Below are positions 54,622-64,000 of a DNA stretch of 64,000 nucleotides, one piece after another (the stretch's first letter is position 1; every line of letters begins with the position of its first letter). The notes below the pieces were generated by a model, which did not search any database, was not told the origin of the DNA, and worked only from the letters and a program-made list of their open reading frames with translations. The DNA lies in contig JARDYH010000002.1 in the NCBI GenBank assembly GCA_029215795.1, positions 47,600,001 through 47,664,000 on the forward strand, given 5' to 3'. A program made the position numbers and the translations under genes. The stretch comes from Anniella stebbinsi. Taxonomy: Eukaryota; Chordata; Lepidosauria; Squamata; Anniellidae.

Positions 54622-55042
54622 GGGGGTGTCTATACGGCTTATTTACTCCATTGTGGCTGCATAGTGGCACTGTGTTATTTATATGACGCAGTCTCCAACT
54701 CACACTCACATTGGGCTTTTACCCCCGAAACTGCACTTTTTCGCAGTGTGGATTACAGTGATTTTTTATTTCCTCTGAGGTCACTAAGTTGTTTCTCCAT
54801 CTGGTAGTCATGGCCTCAGTTTAGGTTGAGCCAGTGGGTGCTGCTGGGGGTGGATCCAAGTAGCATGGGAATGTAGGGCAGGGGGTGAGCTTGATGAGCC
54901 AAATGGCCACCAGTACTGCAGTTTTGGGCCGGATAACCGTGCTCCCTCCTGATGTCTATATTTATTGTTTCTGCCTCTCAGCAGTGACACTGTGTGATTT
55001 TGAGGGAAACGGCAACAAAATGGTGTCGTATAGACACCCCCC
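54622..55042 (+). mobile_element. TE-E copy 4, complete
   Basis: 421 bp with clear inverted ends, GGGGGTGTCTATACG and CGTATAGACACCCCCC. It is the reference copy for the family. Landmarks: gtggctgcatagtggcactg, cacattgggcttttaccccc, ccaaatggccaccagtactg. It has no coding capacity and no clear target duplication. Confidence 0.88.
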
Positions 55043-56708
55043 TAGATAATGTTAGATCAGTGACTATCACTCAACCTAACTGCCCTCCAAAGAGATGTGG
55101 TGAGGATAAAAGATACACTGAATTCCATGGAGTATCAATGGGAAGAAAAAGTGAAATAATAATTAATAATAATAATAATAATAACCACCATTGTTGTTAT
55201 ATAATAGCATCACTACATTTCACTGCACTACATTTTCCATGGGGAAAAAAACTGAATTAAACTCAGAAGATGTTGTTTTCCCCATGGAAAGAGACCTTTG
55301 TTTTGAGTCTCCTCACTCACATAGGGAGGAGTCAACATTAGTGTTGTCATAGAGGCATCTACTGGTATATTTTTAAAAAATTAATGGGGAGTCCACTTCA
55401 TGAAGGCTCTTGTTTTAAATTGCTAAAAAAATGTTCCTGCCAAACCTGTCAATACAAAAGCTGAAGAAAATTGCTATGCTGATGGCCCTGCTGATTATAA
55501 AGGCCTTTTGCTACCTTTAGCAACAAAAAGGGGAGCTAAATAGTGGCAAAGTGGGTATGGTCAGAAAAAGAAAAGACTATTAATAAAACCAAACTTATGC
55601 AAATAGCAACTACTACCAATGACCTGTAAATTCAGGTTGTCCTGTCCTATTTTTACAGACCAAGTTGTCCAGTTTTACAGGCAAATTGACAATGGTCATT
55701 TGCTCCTTTTTTTATTCATCTAAAAAAATAAAAAACACTACAGCTTACAGAGCACAATCTGTACAGTTTATTGTATGAAATATTGAAGAAATTTGTGTTC
55801 ACTAAGCCACAAGTATTTACACTACTATCTAGACAATGACTAACATAGTATTCAATAGAAAGTACTAAGTGCTGGATGCTTTGGACTGTTTGACAACTAA
55901 TTAAAAACAGTTTTGTATGACAAGATCTCTGAACTTTATGCCTACAGGAGGGTTTGGAATGAGAGGTTTCTATGAATTCTCTAATGCTTGATTCTGTATA
56001 AGTCTTTCAAGGGAGGCATAAAGCCAAGGCCCTATCCAAAGTAAGCACATGCCCAGGCAGCAGGCACTGGCTATAGGGCTTCAAGCAATGTGGACCCACA
56101 TTAGAAGTTCCTCTGACGTAAGGAAGAAGTTCATGTGAAGTCTGCACCCACCCATCCTCCTGCCGGATGGATGATTGGCAAAGCGCTTCGAAAAGGAGGG
56201 GTGTGTGGCAAGGGGCAACTTGTACCCCACATTAGACACAAAAGCATGTAGATTACTAGAAGTGATGCAGTGATTGAGGCAATCTGCAATATATAGCCAC
56301 CATGTCCCATCTGTAGCTCCATTGATTGAAGCCATATGCCGTCACCCCTATGGAAAACTGCCACTGCCTTCAGTAAATACCATTCAAATGGCATTAGAAT
56401 GGGTCATACAAACAGCACAGGGAAATGGAATTAAGAATAATCCCAAACAGGCTGCCTGCATTAGATCCATTCAGACAAAGGATCCCAATCACTTGTCCCC
56501 ACACTATTTCCTCTCAGTTCTAGCCACCTCTTGATGCTTCTGAAGATGGAAACACAAAGCACACCACATCGTTAAAGGACAATAAATTATCCATAGCCAT
56601 AGTAATGCTGTATTATCAGTATATTTTGGAAACAGCAACTGAATAAGCCTAATCAGGTTTTAATGGACCTCCCCCCCCCACACACACACACTTTCTGACA
56701 CACCCAAG
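55043..56708. other. Largely unique DNA
   Basis: Contains an (AAT)n run near 55154-55183. The two overlapping frames around 56081-56394 have no domain I know. Nothing else recognised. Confidence 0.4.
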
Positions 56709-57081
56709 TCATTTCTACATGGGCCTTTTTTTCTGGGATAGACCCTGGGTGGTCCCTGTGAGTCCTGGGGGCAGGGGGGATGATCACAGGTATTCCCCAG
56801 GATAACAGATTCCTGTGGAAACCCGATTTTTCCATAGTCCTGGGAAGTTCCCGGGACTGTGGGAGATGTTGCCGCCCATCCCAGCGAGTAAGCGTGGCAG
56901 CAGAAATGGGCACAGAGCAGAACTGCGCAGCTCTGTGCCCATCAGGGGAGGGGTGACACCAGTTTTGCCATCCCCGAGAGGGCAGGGAGGGGGTGGGGTC
57001 CCGATCGCGTGACGAACCTGGAAGCAGGTACTTCTGGGCTCGTCCCCCCTCCCTCTACACCCCTATGGTGTAGAAGGGCCC
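56709..57081 (+). mobile_element. TE-G copy 4
   Basis: Starts CATTTCTACATGGGCC and ends CCCTATGGTGTAGAAGGGCC. It includes tccccaggataacagattcc, gtggaaacccgatttttcca, agtcctgggaa, agaaatgggcacagagc and ctctgtgcccatc. A (CA)n tract (56671-56691) lies just upstream. The flanks show no duplication. Confidence 0.82.
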
Positions 57082-57138
57082 TAGAGCCAAATGGGATCAG
57101 CTTCCTTCTAGGACAGTCTCACTCAGTTGCAGAATATG

Positions 57139-57328
57139 GGCCTGTTCAGATAGCATGCTAAGCCATAGTTAGGATGCTAGCCCTTTTGCAGCAAATGGTT
57201 AGTGAGGATGTTTAAGCCCTGGTTATGTAGCCACCAGGGTTAAGAATGGTTCACATGGCACTCTAAGCTATAATGTTTAGTTCAAAATGCTTAACCACTA
57301 TGGCTTAGTGTGTCATCTGAACAGGGTC
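57139..57328 (+). mobile_element. TE-A copy 4
   Basis: 190 bp flanked by AATATG on both sides (57133-57138 and 57329-57334). It starts GGCCTGTTCAGATAGC and ends tcatctgaacagggtc. The same length as copy 1 supports the element boundaries. Confidence 0.9.
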
Positions 57329-57473
57329 AATATGTGAATGTCTCAATCATGTGGATGGTTCTTTCTAATATAATCACCACCCTGCCAAGAGGAAGGACAA
57401 CACCTGAGTAAGAAAAAGCTGCATGATTGGTTCTGTCCACATAACACAATATAGGATTGCACTATAGCAAAAG

Positions 57474-57835
57474 TGCCAAACATTTTTCAACCTGAGGACC
57501 TAATTCAGTTTTGGAGACACTCTCACAGGGCCACATACCAGTGGTGAGTTGGACTGAACGCTAAAGGGATGGGGGCCAGAATATATTTTAAAACAACAAC
57601 AACCATGTACCAGCCTATTTTAGCTTAAACCTCTTGCTACTGGTAATTTAAGCCTTAGAAAGGCATCTCAACCTTTTAGAAAGGGAAACAAATGGCAAAA
57701 AAGCCAGGAAAATGCCAAATAATTGGCGGTTGGGAGAAAGGGGTAGGGCCAAAGAAAGGGGGCTTGGCCTTCTGGGGTACCCTTGAAGGACAGATTGGGG
57801 CCCCTGGTGGGCCAGATTTCACACCTGTGCATTAT
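57474..57835 (+). mobile_element. TE-Z copy 2, uninterrupted
   Basis: Reads caacctgaggacctaattca, gttttggagacactctcaca, agcctattttagcttaaacc and ggcatctcaaccttttagaa. It provides the undisrupted version of the split copy at 23296. The class is unknown; gene-free. Confidence 0.65.
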
Positions 57836-58105
57836 AGGGAAGCAACTCGCACATGCCTGTGTAGTAAGGAGGCAAGACACAGGATCTCTCATGGCTTTGG
57901 GGGAATTGTTGCTATGGGAAAGGGTGTGTTCCGTCATTTTCCACTCTGTCCTTTCCTGGATGTAAATCACTCTCATACCTGTTAGCCCCACAAGGAGGGG
58001 TGGGAAATCAGGACCCATATATGTAGCTGTCTTTTTCTCCCTTTGGATTTAATAACTTTGAGGGTGGGAAGCATGATATGTACTTTGACCATGAGTTTCT
58101 CACAT

Positions 58106-58145
58106 AAAAATCAAACACTCGTGCCACTACACCACAGTGGTTCAC
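58106..58145 (-). mobile_element. SINE-1 tRNA head fragment, antisense
   Basis: tcaaacactcgtgccactac followed by accacagtgg is the complement of the SINE-1 A-box region. Nothing of the body is seen nearby. Confidence 0.45.
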
Positions 58146-58889
58146 TCACTCAGTAACAAGTCCAGTGCAGCCGGATAACATGGACTCTCCCTATACGCAG
58201 CAGCAAAAGTCAATGTACTGGACTACCTAAACGTGAGGGTGAGGTCTTCCTCCTTTTCCCATGTAAGAGCTTGACATGTTTAATAGACAGCAATCGCTCA
58301 TGCAGGATGTGAGGGATTTGCATGATCATAATCATACTTTATTGACGTTAGTAACAATTTACTAATTATCAGCAATAGGTTTCTGAAAAACATTTTTCTT
58401 TCCATTAAGTTTGTTTCGTAGTGCTCCTCAGAGGCACAACTGAATATTCATGTATACATCAAATCACAGTTAATTTGGCTTGTAGCTGTTCCCCCCCCCC
58501 CCCAGATAAACTGCAAGCCCATCATTTTTGTTGTGTGTTTACAGCATTTGCTCTGTGAATAAAATCTTCACTAGTCTCTTTCATTACTTAAAGTTTTTTT
58601 GGTTTTGAAAGGAACTAAATAACATATTTTATACTTGGGCTCCATGGAATAATCTTCTAGAATACTGTACACACCTCTTTAAATCTGTCAGTCTAATCTT
58701 TTGAACTGCCTTGCCAGTGTGAACAGGAGAAGTATAAACTGGAAGCTGGGAGGGATAGGAAAGGATTAGATTGTGTTTGGGGAACAAATCCATAAATGCC
58801 ACTTTTCCTAGACCCATGTAGGGGAATAGTTTAGCTTTCTCCTGTGTTGGAAAGACATTTGTTCCTTCTGATATCAGCAGTCTTCAGAC
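58146..58889. other. Unique DNA, AT-rich in 58318-58600
   Basis: No gene or named repeat. A poly-C run lies at 58493-58503. The AT-rich part has words such as gcatgatcataatcatac and aatttactaattatcagc that look like regulatory DNA, without proof. Confidence 0.35.
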
Positions 58890-59010
58890 AAGCTTTCTCC
58901 AGCCTGGTGCTCCCCACAGATGTTTGGTACTATAAGTCCCAGCATCACTGACCTTTGGCCATGATGGCTGGGGATGATGGGAGGTGTAGTCCAAAACATA
59001 GAAGGCACTG
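58890..59010 (+). mobile_element. TE-I copy
   Basis: Reads agctttctccagcctggtgc, tactataagtcccagcatc, ggctggggatgatgggaggt and gtagtccaaaacat. Both halves of the palindrome remain, but the flanks show no duplication. Confidence 0.78.
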
Positions 59011-59025
59011 CACTAGACCAATCAA

Positions 59026-59066
59026 TTTGCCTGGCCATGCTGGATGCTAATGCCTGGCCAGGCAAA
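59026..59066. repeat. Perfect 12-bp inverted repeat
   Basis: TTTGCCTGGCCA (59026-59037) and TGGCCAGGCAAA (59055-59066) around 17 nt. It lies just downstream of TE-I. Confidence 0.9.
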
Positions 59067-59750
59067 TGCTAAGCAACACAGGCCCCACTGGTGCTGAACC
59101 CAATCAATGGCATCCATATTTTTCTTTACATTTCTATTAGACTGGCAGCACACTGACAAGTGACGCAGTGTGTCCTGCTTTGGCTGGGTCAGGCTCAGCA
59201 TTAGGGCAAATCCAATGGCAAGCCTATAAACAAGCATATGGTCAAAGACAGGTATCAGTCCATTAAGAGAGCAGTTCAAGGCAGGAGTAGTCAGGAAACA
59301 GACAATGGTCAAACACACAGAATTACCAGGCAAGAGGGTGAGCTTCAAATAAAGGTCTGAGGAACAGCAAAGGTCCAAACATGGATGAGCAGTAAAACAC
59401 AAACACAGTCCAAGAAGCAGAGTCAAGCAGGAGTCCAAGCACAGAGTTTCCAACATGGAGTAAGGTCAGAGAAAGACAGCAGAGCTAGTACTAAGATTTT
59501 GAGATCTCTACATTAAAAGAAATTGCGTTGTGCTTCCTGGTTCTTGGTATGATTGATATAAGCTGATTAAATCAGAGGAGAGGGGTGACAAGGCAGAAGA
59601 TCCTGCTATTGCCCCAGGGCTCCATTAAAGGTTTGAATCAAGGGAATGCCTCCCTCCCTCTCTGGTACGTGTTCAAAAGAGGGGAGGGGAACTCTTGTTT
59701 TCCTAGATTAATTTGTGCTGTACTGTTTCCTCATAGCCCCCAGGAAAGCC
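59067..59750. other. GTC/CAG-rich DNA, unclassified
   Basis: 59200-59460 is rich in degenerate gtcaaag, gtccaa and agcag words, as at 13520-13740. Both may be worn pieces of one LTR-type repeat. The 144-codon minus-strand frame has no known domain. Confidence 0.35.
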
Positions 59751-59815
59751 AGGACTTACTTCTGAGTAGACATAAGACCCACAGCACACTTATTTGGGAA
59801 TAAGCCCCAACTTAA
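59751..59815 (+). repeat. Squamate interspersed repeat fragment
   Basis: ggacttacttctgagtagac followed by tatttgggaataagcccc. Same family as 7556-7723. Confidence 0.65.
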
Positions 59816-59984
59816 AGGGTGCTCTTGGTGGGGGGATCAGATCTGCCTACCTTTGTTGCAGGGAGGCATTTTATCCTCCTCTCCCTTGATTGCAGACATA
59901 GGGAAGTCCTTACTTGGAAATTCATAGCACAACCACAGCTCTACACACTGCTGATTTCACACCATTAGGGTTTGTCCAACTTTT

Positions 59985-60115
59985 CTTTGATCCATTTAAT
60001 AACAGAATAGGAGGGGGAAGCCACGGGAGACAACCTGGCTGATGCCAATATCATCAAAAGGACCCATAAACTTCCAGGAGTGGCCAGCCACACATATACT
60101 TTATTTTGCTCATAA
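59985..60115 (+). repeat. TE-K/TE-L 3' half remnant
   Basis: tcatcaaaaggacccataaa, cttccaggagtggccagcca and ttttgctcat follow the order of the TE-K 3' half at 38440-38540. The left half is not recognisable. Confidence 0.45.
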
Positions 60116-61282
60116 AAAGAAACCCATTGTTTCCACCAGCTAGGAAGGTCTGACTGAAAGCTTATATAGCCAGAGCCTCACCCAGGGTTCAGCTGTAGTT
60201 CATCACAGGACCGCAGGCAAAAATCCTACTCATGAAGAGGACTTTTCTTACAAGAAGGCCTTGCTTTTGAGGACGCTCCTTTGCAACTGAGCACTCCTTC
60301 TTACAGAAGCTCTGCTGGCCTGCCCCTTGAGATGGTGACACTCTTGGGAGCTAGGCGATCATTCAGCCTCTGTCTCAGAAATGGAGTTCCCCTCCTGTTG
60401 TGCAGATGGGCACATGGCCATTCCCCCAAGGGTCCAGGCTCTCCCAGATTGCCTGAGATGGGTTGTTCTTTGACGTTGACTACCTCTGGGAGCTCTAGCA
60501 GGGGCATGATACCCTGGCTAAGGCTATAGCTATCCACCATCTTCATTTCCCCAGAGTGCCTCTGGACCCATTGTACCAGGGCTAACAGGCATTCTGAGGA
60601 AAAGAAGAGGATGTGGGGCTGTAGCCATGGCCAGTGCTTTCCGTCACAGTACCTATCACTCATCATGCTCTGCTGTGTGATTCTTTCCCCAAACATTTTT
60701 TTTTTTAAATATATGTATATAAGCAGCCTCAGAGGCTGCAGTCAAGAGTGGAAGGTGCAGGGGGAGCTTAACCCTTTCCCTTCTTGCCATTTCTCCATTC
60801 AAGTTTGCCTTCCCTCTTCCAAGCAGCTTTCCCATCCAAAGAGGAAAAGGAGGATAACAGGAATCTTGATTTTTATCATGTGGAAATTTCCATCATAAAA
60901 TGTTAAGACCAAGCTATGGAACAGCCTAATGTGAATTCCATACATTTAGCAACTACAATAAAGATGCCAATTAAATGATAGGTTAATGATCCTGCTGACA
61001 CATAGTAAAGCACTCAATTAAGAATGAGCTTATCCACACGCACATATGCAGGTCAGATTTATGATGAGAAGTGGATTAATGACACAAAAGTTTGATTTCA
61101 TTTTCATCCTTTGCTGGAGCAGAGAGGAGGTGCTAATGCAAAGAAAAAAGTATTCAGAACCAAATTGTTGATAAACAATGATCATCTTCAATAAAATTGG
61201 GCAATGAAAACATTAAGCTATTGAAAGCTATTGATCTTGCTTATTGTTATTTGCTTAACAACCAAGAGATTTTTAACTACAG

Positions 61283-61318
<36 letters not shown>

Positions 61319-62177
61319 TCGCTACCTTGGGGAAATGATGTCGATAATAATACAAGCTCTTTGAATTTCCAAAGACAATCTTCACAAATTTTGAAGAATA
61401 AATACGTTGGATAATTATTTCAATATTGTTTTAAATGTCATTGTATTCCATAAGCAGCAACTGTTGTTTGTCTCTCCCTCAAAATGTTCTGAAACCACTC
61501 AACTGACTTGCACCCACAAGATGTTACTGAAAAGCCAATGGCATGGAAGGAATACTTCCATGGTTTAATTGTATATAGATTGTTATGTGTTTTGGCACGC
61601 CGAATCAAACTGTTCTTCATTACCCTTAAAGAATCAGCTATAAGGCCTAAATGGCTTTCTGTGGCAATTAGCAGAGACGATGACATCAGAGCAGGCTTAG
61701 TCAATGGCTTCCAAGGGGCCAGGACACATAGAACTGGCCAAAATAACTGTAAGATCAGAGCTGACCAAGAGGAGAGAAGCCTCAAAAAGTGAGTGAATGA
61801 ATACAATGTGACAATCACAAAACAAATGCATCTGAACATACATTGAACAATTGTTCCAATAGCTGATGGGCCTCATTGATAATATTGAAAGTCCAGAATA
61901 ATCAAGAATCCACCAAGCAGTAAAAATACTTGGTACAGGATCCTCACCTTTGCACTACAAATATTAATCTGTCCTTGCTGAAACTCTCATGGAAACTCTT
62001 AAAAGTACTGATCATAGAATGCCAGTCCATCAGGAGATGTGATGGATGCAAATTGCAATAAATTGTGATTTAGTGGCTATTCTTAAGAGGAAAGATATAT
62101 AATTTTCCTTGCCTACCATGTTACAGAAATGCAGATACATTGTGAATCTGCAAACAGCACAGATAAGAGTCTTTGGA
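60116..62177. other. Unique DNA; longest repeat-poor stretch near the right end
   Basis: No named repeat apart from the TC microsatellite. 60900-61440 is AT-rich. 61440-61840 has overlapping 94- and 133-codon frames on opposite strands but no protein family signature. This region is a fair candidate for conserved non-coding sequence. Confidence 0.35.
61286..61317 (+). repeat. (TC)n microsatellite
   Basis: About 16 TC units. Confidence 0.97.
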
Positions 62178-62248
62178 ATCTTTGTAAATTGCCCACAGAG
62201 CTTCAGCTATTGGGCGGTATAGAAATGTTGTAAATGAAATAAATGATC
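62178..62248 (+). repeat. LINE 3' tail, sense
   Basis: ttgcccacagagcttcagct, attgggcggtatagaaatg and a final aatgaaataaatga. This is the sense form of the tail at 42201-42280. Confidence 0.75.
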
Positions 62249-62283
62249 GAGTCCCACCACTGTTTTTATTCTTATGAAGACCA

Positions 62284-62401
62284 GAGCCTATCTACACTAC
62301 TGCTTTAAATGGTTTATAACAGTTTTAAACCAGTTAATAACCGTTATTAACCGGTTTAAAACTGTTATAAACCATTTTAAAGCAGTACTGTAGATAGGCT
62401 C
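62284..62401. mobile_element. Palindromic TE-F variant, 118 bp
   Basis: The whole element is one inverted repeat with arms of about 59 bp. The arms differ at about two bases and one gap. Ends are GAGCCTATCTACACT and AGTACTGTAGATAGGCTC. The outer 25 bp match the TE-F terminus (atctacactactgcttta). It is one of the least diverged palindromes in the window. Confidence 0.88.
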
Positions 62402-62711
62402 TTAGTCCCTTCAGGAATAAAAGTGAATTTATGAGAGTTCAAGTGCTGTTTTGTTGTAATTCATAATCATCACATCTCCTGAATTCAATAGTGTATTTGA
62501 TGAGCCTTAAATCGTCAGTACTTTTCCAAAGAATTTTAGTAAAAACTCCAAGAAGAATAGCAAGGATTCTGAAGTGCAAATCAACCTACCCCTCCCCAGT
62601 GAGAGACTGCATGATTCACTTGTTCCATGAATTTGATCCATGCCCTGTGCTGGTCACCCAGTCACTGGGGCAGTAGCAGAGAAAGTAGATTAAGGATAAT
62701 GGTGGGTCCTA
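62402..62711. other. No recognised feature
   Basis: No gene or named repeat. Confidence 0.4.
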
Positions 62712-63064
62712 GGAGCTGTCTATATGTTGTCTTTGCCCCAGAGTGATGCAGCTGCCAATTCGGAGCTACCCTAGGGCAAACAGCTGAAGATGCAGAGTAG
62801 AAAAGTCAGGGATTTACCCCGACTTTTCTAGCCCAAACGAGGTCAGTGCGGCTCTTTCCCAACTGTCCTCACTTAGGCGCTGCTCCGGGAGCATTCCCAG
62901 GTGGAAAGCCCAGGAGGAGGAGAGAGCAGGCCCGGCAAGCCTAATGGCCACTGGAAAGCCCGCACTGCCTCCCGTCATATGTATAACTTGCCACCACCCC
63001 ATACCCATGATACACCGGGTTTGGCGGTGAAGCAGCACCAACTCAGCACTGTGAAGACAGCCCC
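62712..63064 (+). mobile_element. TE-E-related element
   Basis: 353 bp, starting GGAGCTGTCTATATG and ending GTGAAGACAGCCCC. It shares agtgatgcagctgccaatt and ggcaagcctaatggccactg with TE-E, but the middle is different. Its GGRGCTGTCT terminus is like that of TE-P2. Confidence 0.7.
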
Positions 63065-63771
63065 TTGGTCTGAACGGCATCAAGTTGGGTTCTTCAAACA
63101 TAGGTACTGAATAACTGCAGGCCTCAACGTTCACTAGCCACAGGGCAAGGCGAGGACTATGTTGACACTGTAGGAAGGAATGATAGAACAGAAAAAACTG
63201 AAATAAACACTGGCGTTTGATAAGGAAACGGGAGAGATTGGTAGAGTTCCTTTCAGCACAAAAGCTACATGGTAAAACAGGGAAGTCCAAATTGGTGGTT
63301 TCTAGTTTGTTTCCATTGTTTTTCTCCATTCCAATAAACCCTAGTTAATAATGCCACATTGTTCTGTTGGTAGTGAGTCTTACTGTTTGGCTGCTTTTTC
63401 TTCCGGCTTGTTAATATATGATGCCATCCTGCCCAAAATCTACAACTCAAAGAAGAGAGAGAGAGAGAGAGATACTGTGCCTTGCCCTCTAGTTGACTGT
63501 CTGCACCAATGAAAGAAGTCTCTGTGTAGAAGTGACCCTTTGCCCTTGTGGATACCAACACTGTGCTGCAGAGTTTCTGAGGATGCTGCTATTCTATTGC
63601 TCCAGTAACTATATACATTCTATTGAGTCATTTGTTGGCTAAGGTTCTGGGGGAGGGGAAAGCCCATCTAAGACCTAAATTTTAATCATTATATTTGTGT
63701 AAATTTACATTTATTAAAGAAATTACAATTAATGTTTAAAGCCATAACAAATTTTAACCCTAAAAAAACTC
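63065..63771. other. No recognised feature
   Basis: Contains an (AG)n run. The 171-codon minus-strand frame (62814-63329) lies half inside TE-E and has no known domain. Confidence 0.4.
63454..63472 (+). repeat. (AG)n microsatellite
   Basis: About nine AG units. Confidence 0.95.
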
Positions 63772-63991
63772 TTGTTACATTTTTATCCTAGACTTTCTCC
63801 AAGGCGTCCAGAGCAGCATACATGATTCCACACACACACACACAATTTTAGCATTGCAACAACTTTGCGAGGTAAGTTAGGCTGAAACATGGTGATTGGA
63901 CCAAAGTCGTCCAATGAACTTCATGACTGATTGGGGAACTGGATCTGGGTTTCCCTCATCTAATTCTTGATCCACACTTCACCGCAATTGC
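63772..63991 (-). mobile_element. SINE-1 antisense at the window end
   Basis: From ttctccaaggcgtccagagc, agcatacatgattcca, through a (CA)n run (63830-63844) and taagttaggctgaaacatgg to caatgaacttcatgactg and the worn tRNA head (ctgggtttccctcatctaat, cacttcaccg). Confidence 0.75.
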
Positions 63992-64000
63992 ACTATTTTA

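Noticed and set aside
61438..61839. 133-codon minus-strand frame opposite a 94-codon plus-strand frame
   Set aside because: No domain or start context. Two frames over the same unique DNA on opposite strands look like chance.
62814..63329. 171-codon minus-strand frame
   Set aside because: Half of it is TE-E sequence and the rest has no recognisable domain.

Overview
The window reads as intergenic or intronic DNA of a squamate reptile (lizard-like). I found no host protein-coding gene, no host tRNA or rRNA gene and no CRISPR array. The case for a squamate is the mix of repeats: CR1 3' ends, CR1/L2-type LINE fragments whose 3' tail carries the gctctctgggcgg motif and ends in (AAAT)n, an R4-like LINE remnant, two tRNA-derived SINE families, and a very dense set of short non-autonomous DNA transposons. 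This rests on recalled repeat families, not on a database search. Most open reading frames are chance frames in repeats or unique DNA. The only frames with recognisable protein are LINE reverse-transcriptase pieces.

My own labels for the repeat families are as follows. TE-A is a 190-bp palindromic element. TE-B is about 350 bp and rich in TGCGCAT. TE-C is a 1.57-kb CpG-rich element. TE-E has ends near GTGTCTATACG. TE-F has ends near GATCTACAC. TE-G is GC-rich with ends near TTTCTACACC. TE-H has ends near GGGTGACCA. TE-I carries the ACTACAACTCCCAT core. TE-J is hAT-like with an 8-bp target duplication. TE-K has ends near CATCAGACG, and TE-L has ends near TTTTCTACACAAGG. TE-M is a foldback element. 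TE-N is about 480 bp with GTGTGCGCA-like ends. TE-P is a CpG-rich foldback. TE-S and TE-Z are longer unclassified repeats.

Layout. 0-15 kb: a CR1 end, foldback TE-M, an R4-like tail, TE-F with TE-G inside it, then TE-A, TE-H, TE-K, SINE-1, TE-L and TE-S. 15-17 kb: the 1.57-kb TE-C element, then TE-B after only 13 bp (8 bp between the two target duplications). 19-24 kb: a cluster of inverted TE-H copies, TE-A, SINE-2, and TE-Z split by TE-L. 26-29 kb: a possible solo LTR, a decayed LINE split by TE-B, and TE-K. 31-43 kb: CpG-rich TE-P elements, TE-N, TE-I split by TE-B, a LINE split by TE-E, and a three-level nest (LINE inside TE-G inside TE-H). 44-57 kb: TE-J, TE-G, TE-B, TE-S, TE-E, TE-F and TE-A. 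The remaining DNA to 64 kb is mostly unique, with AT-rich stretches that could be conserved non-coding sequence, and it ends in an antisense SINE-1.

Nested insertions give an order of activity: the host repeat was already in place when its guest arrived. Several families share a terminal TCTACAC-like motif, and TE-A and TE-C share a longer terminal motif. No transposase gene that could move them is visible here, so all would depend on enzymes encoded elsewhere.
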